Assembly: GCA_013398955.1 (NCBI GenBank)
Contig: VWPU01012712.1
Coordinates: 1 to 64,000, forward strand
Reading direction: 5' to 3'
Length of the DNA stretch: 64,000 bases
Source of the DNA: Callaeas wilsoni
Taxonomy: Eukaryota; Chordata; Aves; Passeriformes; Callaeidae
How positions within the stretch are numbered: position 1 is the stretch's first letter; every line of letters begins with the position of its first letter. Position numbers and translations under genes: made by a program. The notes under the pieces were generated by a model. That model worked only from the letters and a program-made list of their open reading frames with translations, did no database searches and was not told the origin of the DNA. This document shows, in pieces, positions 11,801 through 23,230 of this stretch.

Positions 11801-14800
11801 TTTTTTTTTAAAACCTATTTTTCTTGGCCAGACTCATGTTTGGCATTTGTTGGATGCAGTCTGTCTTTCTGAATGGAACATTTGGACACGTCTCGGGAGA
11901 CAGCAGGGCATTTCCACATGGTTTCCCCTTCAATGAAAATGAGTCATGGCTTGTTCCCTAGACCTGAGCTTCTGTGCCAGGATTTTGCTCTAAGATCAAA
12001 GGTAATATTTTGTGAAAGGGTGTAATCATCCTCTCTGCACGTGCTGCTGACTTGACTGTTTTTACGTATCCATATTGACCATGAGAGTGAACCAAGGGGA
12101 TGGTTCCCTGGGGATTCACTAGGAATATGAGCAAGAGTTCCTGGGCTGGTGGGACAGAGCCCAGCTTGGTCACAGCTTAGAGATGGTTTTGAGGCACTTT
12201 TCCATATACAGTCCCCTATGTGCCATGGTAAATGTTCTTTGAGAAATATCACTTGCGATTTTCTATTTAGTGTCAATTAACTTCCTTTTTTTAATCATTC
12301 CCTAGGAACCCCTAAAAATAGTCAGCTGAACCATAGGAGAAAATAATTACTCTGGTATCTGTATTGTTTATAGTGTAATGCTGGAGAATAAAATGTTTCT
12401 TTGGAAAAGTCCCACTTGAATATAAATTAACAATATGTGAATGTGTTCCTACACTCAAGTTTGCAACCATTCTACCACAGTAATATCTGCTTGCTCATGT
12501 CTAATCAGAAAGATGCAATCTTATAATCAGCCTCTATCGGAAAAATTAAAAATACCCTGTGAGTTAACTGGAATTCTCAGCACAACCTTAGATATGGGGA
12601 GATGATCAGTATATGCTTAGAAATAGAAATGGGTAATTAGATTCAAGAGAGTGTTTGAAGATTATAATATATACACTTAGATCCAACTGCAAATCAAAAG
12701 ATTCTCATTGTCAAGCTATCAAAAGTGTTCATTCCTAGAGAAAACCCTTATATTTTGGATAATAGCCATCTTATAAATCAAATTTTGTATTGCCAGGCCA
12801 TAATGCAGTAACAAAGGAGGAGGAGCTGCTGGAATGAATCCAGAGGAGGGTGACAAAGATGCTGTGAGGGGTGGAGCCCCTCTGCTCTGGAGCCAGGCTG
12901 GGAGAGCTGGGGGTGTTCCCCTGCACAAGAGAAGGCTCCAGGGAGAGCTCAGAGCCCCTGCCAGTGCCTAAAGGGGCTCCAGGAGAGCTGGAGAGGAACT
13001 GGGACAAGGCATGGAGGGACAGGACACAGGGAATGGCTTCCCAGTGCCAGAGGGTAGGGAGAAATGAGATATTGGGAAGGAATTCCTGGCTGTGAGGGTG
13101 GTGAGGCCCTGGCACAGGTTTCCCAGAGCAGCTGTGGCTGCCCTGGATCCCTGGAAGTGTCCAAGGCCAGGCTGGGCAGGGCTTGGAGCAACCTGGGATA
13201 GTGGAAGTTGTCCCTGCCCATGGCAGGGGTTGGGACTGGATGGCCATTTAAGGTCCCATCCAACCCAAACTATACGAATGTATAAAGGAAGATGGTACAT
13301 TTCTACAGTGTTTTAAACTGTAAATGAAGGAGGCTGTTGTCCTTAAGACATCCTACCATTGTGATTTCAGCATCTGCCCAGGTGATATTCGGAGTTGCCG
13401 TTGCAGCATGAATAGCAGTTGTAGGGAAGAAGAGGTTGTGTGGTCCTGAAGCAGCCAGATAGAGGGTCAAGGCCAGGTTGAAAGGCAAGGTGAGAACTGG
13501 CAGGTCCCACTTGGAGAAAACTGCACTTAAAGCGCTGGTGAAAATAGGGCTGAAAGAAGAACAAAATGATTTCACTAGAAACTTCCCTGTGCAGAAACCA
13601 CAGCAGAACCACATAGAACCAATAAACACAACCGTAGTAAATTTGGTCTGTTTAAAATAAACAAAAAAAACCCCTCCCCTCCTCATAACTATTTAATTTC
13701 CTCAATCTTTCTGATCAAATCAGAGATGCAAAAAGTCACTCCATAAATGTCCTACCCCCTCTAAAGGCAGTTATCAATGTGTAGATTCCTGTCATGTCTT
13801 GTTATGTCAATATATATGGTGAATTTGGTGAGCAGGAAGGAGACAGGATCCAGTGCTTTAATGGAGTTATTCCTTAGCTCAATCTCAGTGTCTGCCTTTT
13901 TTATTTTAACACCCGAAGTGGACTGAGACTCGGACACCCGTGCTGGATCTGAGTGAACTGCGAATGTGGCTGTGTGCCCTTGTTCAAGCTTGTAGATCAG
14001 CAGTAAAAGCTGACATCAAAGTGGCTGTAATACCACATGAACTTCAGGCAGACAAATTACATGTGTGGTTTTAGCAATTTGCAAGTAGACATTTTGGGGT
14101 CAAAGACTGGGTTTCAAAATTTTTTGCTGTCCAAATACCTAACGGATTATGGAGTCATATATACAAGTAAAATATTATTAGTTGTTTGTTTTGATTAGTG
14201 TCAGCCATCATGCCGTGGGACCACTGAACAGCTTCTGTGCCTGGAGAAGTAAATTTTCATGACAGTTTTATATAGTGACTTAAATAGATGAAACACTTGT
14301 GGTTGATGATCATAGGAAATGGTGAAAATAATGTTCCTCTTGAAACAGAAGTGAATTGATGCATCACAGCAATACCACTCACATCCAGAATATTGAATTA
14401 CACATGGTCAGCCATTGATTTCTGTTTTCCCCACTGAGATTATCTGTGATTGTGTGAGCATTTTTACTTGTTTCTGGATTACTTCTGAGTTTAAAAGTGT
14501 AAATAACAATGCAGATTTAACAGTACATATGTGTTAGTTGTGTTCCCTTTCCATTGCCGTCTGCATCGAAATGCAGCAGCTCAGCCTCGTGTGTGGGGAC
14601 TCTGGGGCTGGAAGGAGAAGCAGAGGAGCCATCTGACTTACCAGGTCATGGACACCAGTGCCACTGGCAGGAGGAGCCACCAGTTGTAGTCTCCGTCAGC
14701 AGAGAAGATGGCCATCAGCAATCCCACCAAGACCCCGTTGTACCCATACAGGCCTGCCGCTATGGCTGATCTGTGTGGAGAGAACAGATGTCTTGATCTT

Positions 14801-16263
14801 CTCCCCTGAGGGTGCTTATCTCTCATCAGCCCTCCCTCCCCACCCAGCTGTGGCTCTGTGTGGGGTGACCTGCCTGGACTCATCCACCGGCATTCGATTT
14901 CGCACACTTGGGTCAGCACCTACCCCTTCTGCAGGTTTGTCCAGTGTCCCTCTGCACCAGGTGCAGCTGCTGAGAGGATCTGTCTGGTCCTACCAGACCA
15001 GATACTTGGCCACCAAAGGCTGGGTGACACAATCATAGAAGGTTTGGGTTGAAAAGAACATTCAAGACCACCTCGTTCCAACCCTATGCCATGGGCAGGG
15101 ACACCTTCCACGAAATTCAGGCTTCTCATCCACATCACACATTTAACACATAAATCAGCACTGAAGTGGCCACCTGAGGGGGAAAAGGATGGACTTACCT
15201 GTCCTGGCCCAGAATAAGTGCTGTTAAAGTTGAGACAACTGTTCCCACACATCCTGTGAGTGTCCACCATGGGTTCTGCAGCAGGAGGCCAGTCAGGATG
15301 ATCAGACCGCTGAGGGGATTGTTGACAAACATCACCTGGGATATCCCACGCAGCACCCAGTCAAGGAGCTGGATCACGAGAGGTTTGTCTGGAAAAGATC
15401 AAATTATGTAATAAAACAAGCCCCCTAAAATCTGCAGATGGTACTGATTTGGGATGTATTTTTGAAACTCATGAAGAGTTTTGGCAGTGGGACTTGGCAC
15501 CACGACTGAAGCAATGAATCAACAAGACTGTAAAATCTGACAAGGATTTATTATGGTCTACACTGAAGTCTTGCAGCTGGAAAACTGAGATGAACAGTGA
15601 GGTTGCCAGAATCCTGTGTTATAAAGTACCCTGGACCAGATTCATATGAACCAGCTAATTTATGATGTCTGTGGCTCAGATGGCAAATCATGTGTGTATC
15701 TCACTGCTGATTTATTACAGGGACTAAACACACCTACCTATGTGTAATTTAACTTCGCAGTGGCATTAGGCTTGACAGAAACTGCTCAGCTGAAAGGACA
15801 TGGAGTGTTATGAAGAATGGCAGAGCACAGAATAACCATCCAGGGTTATGTTCTGTGGGACTAAATTTGCTTTGTACATGGCATGCTGGGAGGTAAATGT
15901 CATCTCAGACATTCCCAAGATTTAAGCAGTATGTGGATCTCTGCACAAAGCTGATTTTTCCCCCTACAAAACGGACATAAATTAGGGTAGAGGTAATTTC
16001 TGTACTACTCTAACTTGAATCACACTGCTGAGAAGTTAGTTATTACCCCTTTGATGCAATTTTTATTTGGAATCCGCTGTCATTAGTCACGATGAAGTAG
16101 GTTTACCTTTTAGCCAGGATCCAAAATCCTTCATGTCTCCAGTGAGGTAACCCACAACTCTGCAGAAACTCTTCCCACCTGTGCTCAGTGGATTCTGCTT
16201 CATTGGCATTCTTTCCCCCTTGGTCTCTATCTTGACATCAACACAGTTTTCCATGTTAATGTT
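8692..16263 (-). CDS. SLC14A1: Urea transporter UT-B type, 8 coding exons, 389 aa
   Basis: Passive urea channel of the plasma membrane. The family is known to form trimers, each subunit having two inverted-repeat halves. Coding exons (minus strand) are 16254-16107, 15388-15199, 14770-14642, 13549-13357, 11740-11593, 10985-10851, 9902-9853 and 8868-8692. All junctions are GT-AG, phases are compatible and there is no internal stop. The total of 389 aa is the same as I recall for human UT-B1. The start ATG (16254) sits in a strong context (A at -3, G at +4), 9 nt after an acceptor, so an untranslated first exon must lie upstream. Visible motifs: FVNNPLSG in the first half, LPVLTLPF (172-179) and its repeat VPSGTWPF (334-341), GCDNPWTGG (about 234-242), and an N-glycosylation site NIT at 210-212. 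UT-B-like features are [13 protein letters not shown], a GLSL-xxPF-xxIYxGLWG stretch, MTCPIF and the short C-terminus. The gene lies directly downstream of a paralogue in the same orientation, as in mammals. The UT-B assignment is by motif and order, not by a tree. Confidence 0.9.
9311..9609 (+). repeat. CR1 LINE 3' end in SLC14A1 intron 7
   Basis: Sense CR1 with CTCCAGGAGACCTGGAGAGGGACTT, GAGGGTGGTGAGGC and TTGGAGCAACCTGGGATGGTGGAA, ending in CCATGATTCTGTGATC. It is antisense to the host gene. Confidence 0.9.
9853..9902 (-). CDS. SLC14A1: SLC14A1 coding exon 7 (residues 315-331)
   Basis: A 50-bp microexon encoding [17 protein letters not shown], with acceptor CAG just above 9902 and donor GTAAGT below 9853. 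It is too short for simple ORF calls but is needed to link exons 6 and 8 in frame. Confidence 0.9.
10081..10110 (+). repeat. CAAA-type simple repeat
   Basis: About seven copies of CAAA or CAAG in SLC14A1 intron 6. Confidence 0.85.
10851..10985 (-). CDS. SLC14A1: SLC14A1 coding exon 6 (residues 270-315)
   Basis: 135 bp, phase 1 to phase 1. It encodes [20 protein letters not shown] and the [14 protein letters not shown] helix. The GLSL and GLWG segments are what most clearly mark this copy as UT-B-like. Confidence 0.93.
11304..11350 (+). repeat. 24-bp tandem duplication in SLC14A1 intron 5
   Basis: Two perfect adjacent copies of a unit starting GAAATTAAGTATTTCATGG, at 11304-11327 and 11328-11350 (the second is one base shorter before diverging). 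Perfect identity suggests a recent slippage or duplication event. Confidence 0.9.
11593..11740 (-). CDS. SLC14A1: SLC14A1 coding exon 5 (residues 221-270)
   Basis: 148 bp, phase 0 to phase 1. It encodes [19 protein letters not shown] followed by a hydrophobic helix. It keeps the Asp of GCDNPW that the upstream paralogue has lost. Confidence 0.94.
12826..13276 (+). repeat. CR1 LINE 3' end in SLC14A1 intron 4, about 450 bp
   Basis: Sense CR1 with CCCTCTGCTCTGGAGCCAGG, AGTGCCTAAAGGGGCTCCAGG and GGTGGTGAGGCCCTGGCACAGG, plus a weak terminus. One of the better preserved copies; it overlaps no exon. Confidence 0.92.
13357..13549 (-). CDS. SLC14A1: SLC14A1 coding exon 4 (residues 156-220)
   Basis: 193 bp, ending in phase 0. 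It carries the first family signature LPVLTLPF and the extracellular N-glycosylation site PNIT. The donor GTAGGA is at 13356-13351. A plus-strand CR1 ends about 75 bp beyond the donor, inside intron 4. Confidence 0.93.
14642..14770 (-). CDS. SLC14A1: SLC14A1 coding exon 3 (residues 113-156)
   Basis: 129 bp, encoding the [18 protein letters not shown] helix and a GDYNWW loop. The donor GTAAGT is at 14641-14636. Length matches the paralogous exon at 41498-41626. Confidence 0.93.
15032..15111 (-). repeat. Short CR1 3' fragment in SLC14A1 intron 2
   Basis: ATCATAGAAGGTTTGGGTTG, then GCCATGGGCAGGGACACCTTCCA: about 80 bp of the antisense CR1 3' end. Confidence 0.85.
15199..15388 (-). CDS. SLC14A1: SLC14A1 coding exon 2 (residues 50-113)
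   Basis: 190 bp, entering in phase 1 and leaving in phase 2. It encodes the first membrane helices with [15 protein letters not shown], then QNPWW and an LxxxDR-type end. Length and phase equal exon 2 of the upstream paralogue (42036-42225). Confidence 0.93.
16107..16263 (-). CDS. SLC14A1: SLC14A1 coding exon 1 (residues 1-49, plus 9 nt of 5' UTR)
   Basis: An acceptor AG at 16265-16264, with a long pyrimidine tract behind it, precedes 9 nt of leader and the ATG at 16254-16252. The exon encodes the cytoplasmic N-terminus, ending in a [10 protein letters not shown] segment typical of UT-B and UT-A N-termini. The donor GT is at 16106-16105 and the exon ends in phase 1. Confidence 0.85.
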
Positions 16264-18583
16264 CTGAACCTTTGGTAAAATTCAAGAGAAAAGAAAAAAA
16301 GAGAGCTCATTACAATGTCTCTTTCTGATCCCTGTTTATTCTCTTTACCACATAACTGCTCACCACATGTTACTTTGGAACCAGAAAGAGGAAAATCCTT
16401 ATTTCTGAACACCTGATTCTTGTGTCTCCATGAATACATTCCCTCTTCATGTGCTCTGTCCTCTCAGACTTCCATGCAGTTATAAGATGTTTCATTTGTT
16501 AAGTTTTTTTGCTGCTTAACCCATATTTCCAGTTTGAATTTAACCATCAGCCAGCAATAATAGGCACTTAAATTCAGTTTCATAATCACCTATTGGGATC
16601 AGTTCAACCTTTCTTGTGAGCAGGGGCTTAGCCTGGGGCTGTCCATGGTGCCTTATTCCATTACTCACATGCACTTCTACATTTCTTTTTCTCATTTGAA
16701 CTGTACTTGAAGCTGCCCTATCTTTAAAAGTACCCAGCATTTATTCAAGAGTTTCGTGCCCAAATTCACAGTTCTTGCTTTCCATTCTGCCTTAGCCATG
16801 TTGCCTTCTCTGCTGGGACAAGATAGGGGACCGCATGTTGGAAGCTGCAGTAAGAAACCCTCAGGGACTAATGAAAATACACTTATTAAATTTAGCATGT
16901 CCTATAAAAAGTTTAAATAATGTAGGGGACTGTTATAGATGCAGAAAAGGTGTTTAGGTCTAAATAAAGTGTTTGGAGTGCAGGGCTGGGAGATGGGGTC
17001 CCCTTTGGGACACACACCCTTTGCATAAGGGGTTGCTGGAATAACCTTTGGCACCTCATACAGCCTAGACAGCATTATTCAGGCACATGGATCAGAGACT
17101 CACACTTAACAGTAAAAAGTAGCGCTTATAGTCAAATCATCGTTTGTCTAAGAGCCAATTCTAAATATGAAGTCAGCAAATAAATAAAAAACCCCGTTCC
17201 TGGAGCATACTCTGTTTCCTGAACTAATTCTTGGTAATTATCAAGCAAACACCAAAGTGTGTTGTTGCGTGAATACAGAACCAGAGGTGCCTCAGGTCTC
17301 ACTGGTGAGTAACAGCTTGTGCAAGAAGAAATGAATTTAGGTTGGGAGTTGGTTGTCCAAATAGGATGATACAGACATGTAGGTCTTGTGTTAGTCTTTG
17401 ACTCACTCAAAAGTTTGCTAAAAGCCTTGTGGGCAGGTGGGGGAGAGAACCCATAGCTCAGAAACACAGGTGCTGAGTACTTAAGCTCCTTCACCCCTGG
17501 GCATTGCACTTCCACACGTTCCAGTGTGGTTAAGCAGCTCTGAGTCCATGTAGGGAAATGCCTGGTTAATGCACATCCTGGCCAGTTTCTCACTCTTATG
17601 TTATTGGAGTGTTGGTGACGTTTCAGGAAGCAGTAAATAGTTGCACAAATAATAAATGGACATTTTCTACCTTCTGGAGGAGCCCAGCTAATACAAGGAT
17701 AGGTTCCATATGAGAAGCTGATTACAGGACCAGTATATACAGAAAAGTACTAGTTTGGCTTTTGTAGGACATGAAAGTAAGGATTTTATATAAAAAGGGT
17801 TAAGGAAAAAAAGAAAAGGAGGAAAGAGTGTTGCTGGGGATGGTGTCTTGATACAGGAAGGCTTTTTTTGGGTCTGTTATAAGTCATTACCTTAATTCAT
17901 TAACCTTCACTTTTTTCATACTTTATTCTGGAATAAGTGAATTGAATGTACTTTCAATTAAATCAAAATTTCCAGCCAGGATAAACGCTCTCCATTTGGT
18001 GAAAGGGCATTTACACTCTCCTTTTAAAAGATCTCCCTCTTTATCTGACTTGGGCTTTCCCTGTTGCTAACCCGTAAAATGAAGTGCTGCTGCGCTGCAG
18101 AGTGATGCTGTGAGACCCATGCTGGCATGCCCTGGGTATTTCCCTGCGTGCTGAGTGAGCAGCTGTTTGCACTGAGGAGTCTGTAGGACGGGGTGTAATG
18201 TTCATGGGAAGTACTGGAGTCACTCTCTGCTCCACTTGCACAGTGGAGGAAAGAATGGGTGAAGCTGGGGGCCCGAATTCACCAAGAACTGATGTATTGC
18301 TTTGCCATATAAAGGCAGTTAAATGCATACTTAGGGCAGTAATGCAAGTGTGAGCCAGCAGTGCTCCTCTGCTCTGGGTTTCCGTGGGCAGAAATGAAGC
18401 CAGCTCACTGCACTTGGCACGACAAAAAGACCAGGTGACCTGGTGAGTCACTTGCACTAACCTGTTTCGAACTTCATACTCAATGAATGCCCAGCGTACA
18501 GGAATATTCAGACTCTCAGAGACTGCAGGGTGATCATGGTTACCTTCCGTCCAGCAGTGCTGCTCAAACTCATGTTCATTATG
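16264..18583. other. 5' flank of SLC14A1, no coding exon recognised
   Basis: Must contain or lead to the untranslated first exon of SLC14A1, because an acceptor precedes the ATG exon, but the donor and promoter could not be fixed by eye. Open frames of 153 aa (17132-17593, minus) and 138 aa (18041-18457, minus) show no domain and are of a size expected by chance. Confidence 0.5.
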
Positions 18584-18650
18584 TCACAGAATCATAGAAT
18601 ACTTTGTGCTGGAAGGGACCTTTAAAGCTCATCTCAACCCTGCAGGCAGG
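18584..18650 (-). repeat. Short CR1 3' fragment
   Basis: TCACAGAATCATAGAATAC plus a degraded GGAAGGGACCTTTAAAG block, antisense. Confidence 0.8.
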
Positions 18651-18726
18651 CCCATTCGGTCTAGGGATGTGTCTCTCTAGAGAAGGACCACAGGAGCTTC
18701 ATCAGTTCTGTATTGCATGCAGAGAG

Positions 18727-18995
18727 TGACAGGACAAGGGGTAGTGGCTTCAAAGTGACAGCGGGCAGGGTTAGATTATATATTAGGACTAAATTTTTCC
18801 CTGTCAGAGTGGTGAGACCCTGTCAGAGATTACCCAGAGAAGCTGTGGCTGCCCCTGGATCCCTAGAAGTATTCGAGGCCAGGCTGGATGGGGCTTGGAG
18901 CCACCTGGTCTAGTGGAAGGTGTCCCTGCCCATGGCAAGGGGGTGGAACAAGATGACCTTTAAAGATCCCTTCCAACCCAAACCATTCTGTGATT
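18727..18995 (+). repeat. CR1 LINE 3' end
   Basis: Sense CR1 with GGGCAGGGTTAGATTATATATTAGG, CCAGAGAAGCTGTGGCTGCCCC and CCAACCCAAACCATTCTGTGATT. It is opposite in orientation to the fragment 77 bp away. Confidence 0.9.
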
Positions 18996-21900
18996 ATTTA
19001 CACAAAGGCAGAATGAAATCAGTATTGAACAACCTCCTCACCTGCAGCGCAGACAGGTGGGAAATGGGTGTAGGCCAAGAGAACCTTTGGCTTCAGATGG
19101 GGTCTTCACAACACAGACCCCATGTGCTGTGACCCCCCTTTTTAAAAAGACCCAGATCCAGCCCCATTGGCTTCATGACCTCCCTGAATCCCATCCCAGG
19201 CACTGTGTGGGGGCTGCATCCTGTGCGAGGGGGTTTTGTTGTCAGCAGAGCCCTGGGGCTTGTGCAGTCTCTTCAGAAACACAAAGTATGAAGGACTTGT
19301 ACTACTTCTACTTAGTTGTCCGATGTGAGTATAAAGAAGCAGTGAAACACTTGGAAACTGACACCAGCATAAAATTTTTTAGGCATTTTTAGCGATTTTA
19401 TGAAGGAGTACCTGCCATACATATGCTTAATTAACGATTTGTTAACACATTATGTTGTTTCAGGGAGTAGGTGATAGCAGGTATTTAAGAAAGGAGAGAC
19501 TACAAAAGGTGTCTTATCTCAGAATTGTGGATGTGCTCAGAGAATTTTAACAGAGTGATGTCTGAATATTAATGCAGACTGAAGGGTACATGTTCTGATG
19601 GGGATTCCATGTGTGCTGGTCTGCAGCATGTCTTTTGAAGACCTGCAATTGAAGTTATGCAAACACATAGATTTCACTGAATGTGCTCTTTTTTCTTAGT
19701 GAACAAAGGAAGGAAATGGAAACAATTGCAAAAGGAGTGTTCTGCTGGAACAGACTACTTGGCTTCTGCGGGGGGGCAGGTTTGGTAAATTATTTTTTTT
19801 TTATTCCTGATTTCTATTAGTCCAGGAAAAAGTTCTTTTTAAAGACAAAGTCCTGTTCTTAGACAGACAGTTGGAGCACACTGCCTCATCTCACATAAGC
19901 TCTGGGGAGGTGTTCCAGCCACGCAGTGCAAGGTCCCAGTACTGGTGTGTAACTGGTGAGATACAGGACTAGCATCAGAACCCAGGCAGAACCAGTTTGA
20001 ATGCACTTTTTGTCTCAGTGGGGCAAGTGAAAGTGATTTGTAATGTGCTGTAAGTGCAGAGAAACAATTTAAAACTGTTTTCATGGGAAGTGAGAGCTTC
20101 CCATGAAACAAAACAGAAAACATAAAAGATGTTTCTCTTTTATGAAGATGAAATCCTCACAGGGCCGAGATGTTAATCTATCGTGTTTTTTTAATCATCC
20201 TTTCAGAGTTAATAAATGCACTGTAGCAAAGTACTGACGTTATGCAACCCTGTGTCTCCCTAAATCAATTTTCCTTCCACTTGCGTACGCTTCCTCCCTG
20301 TCACGCCATACCCGTGGCATCTCAGTCATGCCTTGTTAAAGCTGCCGTGGAGCACGCGCCGTGCTGGGGCTGCACTCCTGCAGCACCTGGCCCTGCAAAC
20401 ACTCCTTTATTCACCTGCTGGAGGGGAGACAAGCCTGGCCCCACGTTCGTTTTGTGTTGTGCATGGTAAGAGCAGTGTTGTGCTTGCAGCCGGGAGAGGG
20501 ACAGAGTCTTTAGTTTGGCTAATTAATGCTCCCGGGTAATGGGCGCTTCCAAGCTGGACACTGGGCTTCTACCTGTGAAAATGCAGCAAACTTATCTAGT
20601 GCCTTCTCTTCTTTCTGGAATTTTCCTCTTTCCCTGCCAAAATTCAGGTTTCTCTGAGGGTTTAATTTATGGTGAGGTATTTGTTTGTCCAAGGGCCCGA
20701 GGACCTGCTACCGCACAATTGCGGCCATTGTACCTTGCATTCTCTGAATTGCTGCTGTGAAGTCTGCGGGCAGCCAAGCTCTGCGTGCAGCCTGTTTTTA
20801 GAGGAATTCCTGCATCCAAGCACAATAGGAGGAAAGGGCCAGACTCCCAGCAGCTCTAATTCCATCGCTGCCTGTGTAATGTCACCAGCGGCGTAGTAAA
20901 GCTGGATTAATATTGTGTTAGGCATAGGAACACAAGCAAGCACAAGCACAGTCCTTGAAGCAGGTTATAATGCACTTGACCCTCACTGGAAAAAAAATAG
21001 TTTGGGTTCTCCCATAGAAGATATATTTCAAAGTATTAGTTCAAAAGAAATCTTACCCCTCAGATTCTAATATGCATTAAGCTCACATGCAATTCAGTTT
21101 TCAGAGGTCTGTCTCTCAGGGACAGAGAAATACAGAGACACTATCACATCAACTGTGTATTATTGCTATCTGGATATTTTCATTTGGCAGAATGGAAAGG
21201 CAGTAAAAAGAAATGTTAAAGAGTTCTGGTTATTCTTTTTTTGTATATATTTATTTTTTCTTTTTCCTCCAAGTTTCAGCCACCTGGGCTAAGCAGTACT
21301 AATAAAACCTCACCCTGCTAGAAGCTTCTTGATAACTGATATTCTTGTGCTCCTCCTGAGCCTCAGCTGTTCTCCCTCACCAGGACTGCTCAAATGCTGT
21401 TTGCCAGGTGTTTTGAGGGAGAGGAAAGACCCAGGTAAGTCAGTAACAGGGTGCATGAAAAGGAAAGAACAGAGTGCTCTTACCTCTCTGATGAGCTCAG
21501 GAGCAGCTGTAGGTTTGCTAGTTAGGAAAGAAGGAAAGTAGGGAAAAAGAAAATGTCCCACCAGCTTATATAGGCTAGCATGGCTCCTGTCCTGATATTA
21601 CTGATTTGTTTCTCCTCCCACTCGGTGAGCTCCAAGTGAATGTTAAGAAGGTTCCCTTTGAATTCTCCACCTTTCCTCTTGCTCTGTCCTGGGTTTCTTG
21701 CCAACAGTTTAGCCAAATGTCCTCTTCCCTGCTGTTATTTTTTTAAAAAATTATCTCATTTTTACTTTTTTTAAAAAAGTTAATTCTCCTTTAACTCTGT
21801 CCTTTCTCCTCCTCTACCAGTTAAAAGGACTGAAGACTTAAAAATGGACTCTCAGTGTACCTGAGCTTGACCTTGCCAGCATTATCCTCCTTATCCAATA

Positions 21901-23082
21901 CAAGTTAGCATCCTTCCCTATCAAAATTTTGACCTGGGAATGTACAACACAGCATTTTGTGTTCAGCAGCCTGTCAAGTAGTCCTTTTTCTGGGTAGTTT
22001 TCAGAAGTGTTATTCTGTTAATGAAATGCAGTGGAAGACCTGGTGACCTTCCATTGTTTAATTGCTTTTTATGAATCATTTGAAGAATTCAAGGGTTTTT
22101 TTTCCTTCTTTTGTTTTTTTTTTTTAAAAATAAATTTAACCTATCCTCCCCGGCTCACTGGACAAATCTGAAATATCAGAAGTGTGGCATATCTGAGAGG
22201 TTTATAAGGCTGTGAAAGTGCAGCAAATGACAGAGAACAGGCTGGAGAGGGAAGACTTGAATAGTGACTAGGAGAAAGGGCAGAGAAGAAGCTGAGGAAC
22301 TTAAGGGACTTCTTAGGCTAATTTAAGCCATGGTATAATTCACTTTAGGACTCTTTCACAGTGATGGCTGAGAGAAGAAACCTTGCAAATTGAGCTGGGT
22401 GCTGGAGAGAATGGTTTATTGTTGAACCAGAACCCATCTAGCTTTATGATTTTGCTTCCTCCAGCCGCATGGAAACAGCCTTAGCATGCACATGAGCTGG
22501 AGGGATGTTATTCTCACTGCACTCATTCCCAGGGCACATCTCTGTTGATGGAGAAGTTTTTAACAGCAGACTGGATTTTTTCTCTCCCCTAACAGGAGGG
22601 CATCTGATATAAGCTGTCATCTTAGCATTGCTGCAAGATCTAGTCTTCCCCTGATCAAATAGGCAGCAGCCCTTGTGAGCAAGCCAGGCACTGTCATCCT
22701 ATGCCTTTGCACCAGCAGAACATGAAATTTTGAAGGGGAAGCTGCTTGATTCTAGTGCAGTTAACATATTTTCCCTTTACCATTAATTTCTCCTTGGGCT
22801 GCCTTTGCCTTCCTACCGGTGCAATGAATCCTTTCATGTCCAAAGAAGGGAAATGCACTGGGTGATTTGGGTGGGAGAGCCTCACAGGGAGTCAGTTCAG
22901 ACTGAGTTTTGAGCTTCACACCTCTCATGTTTCAGGGATGCCCAGGCCTGGCTTCATGCCATTTAAAGCGACATCTTTTCAGCTCTTCCTCAAAGGGGTG
23001 CAGCACCGGGGGCAGGCAGGGCTCACTCCTGGGCTGTGCTGTCTCCATCTGTGGAGCGGCAGGATATTTCTTTCCTCCAGGG
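18996..23082. other. Intergenic sequence between the two transporter genes
   Basis: No gene or known repeat recognised. Low-complexity T/A runs occur at 19790-19803, 21739-21782 and 22096-22135. A stretch at about 20280-20900 has noticeably more CpG than its surroundings (see findings). Confidence 0.55.
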
Positions 23083-23228
23083 AATCACAGATTCACAGAA
23101 TATTCTGAGTTGGAAGGGACCCACAAGAATCATCGAGTCCAACTCTTAAGTAAATGGCCTGTACAGGGAATAAGCCCACAACCTTGGTGATATTAACACC
23201 ATGCTCTGACCAACTGAGCTAACGTTGG
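23083..23228 (-). repeat. tRNA-Ile-derived SINE with CR1 tail (TguSINE1-like)
   Basis: Reading the minus strand, 23228-23155 is a decayed tRNA-Ile(AAU): an intact A box TAGCTCAGTTGG, an anticodon arm with AAT inside GTGTTAATATCAC, and a damaged B box (GGGCTTATTCC). It then passes directly into a CR1-type tail (23154-23083) with GAGTTGGACTCGATGATTC and terminal ATTCTGTGAATCTGTGATT. This head-plus-tail arrangement is the structure known from the zebra finch SINE mobilised by CR1. It sits against the 3' end of another CR1 at 23231. It is not a functional tRNA gene, because the B box and acceptor stem are degraded. Confidence 0.85.
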
Positions 23229-23230
23229 GG

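Larger units (their letters stand above)
8869..16106 (-). other. Introns of SLC14A1
   Basis: Introns run 16106-15389, 15198-14771, 14641-13550, 13356-11741, 11592-10986, 10850-9903 and 9852-8869. They hold a CR1 piece in intron 2 (15032-15111), a 450-bp plus-strand CR1 in intron 4 (12826-13276), a 24-bp tandem duplication in intron 5 (11304-11350), a CAAA-type repeat in intron 6 (10081-10110) and a plus-strand CR1 in intron 7 (9311-9609). Introns 1 and 3 show nothing recognisable. Confidence 0.85.

Noticed and set aside
12949..13263. Several overlapping frames over 100 aa on both strands in this area and at other CR1 copies (2.8-3.2, 6.3-6.8, 37.8-38.4, 45.9-46.4 kb)
   Set aside because: They are translations of GC-rich CR1 3' regions in arbitrary frames, not genes.
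17132..17593. 153-aa minus-strand frame upstream of SLC14A1
   Set aside because: No recognisable domain, in-frame start far from any promoter evidence, size compatible with chance.
23155..23228. Functional tRNA-Ile gene
   Set aside because: The B box and acceptor stem are damaged and the sequence continues without a break into a CR1 tail, so it is a SINE head.
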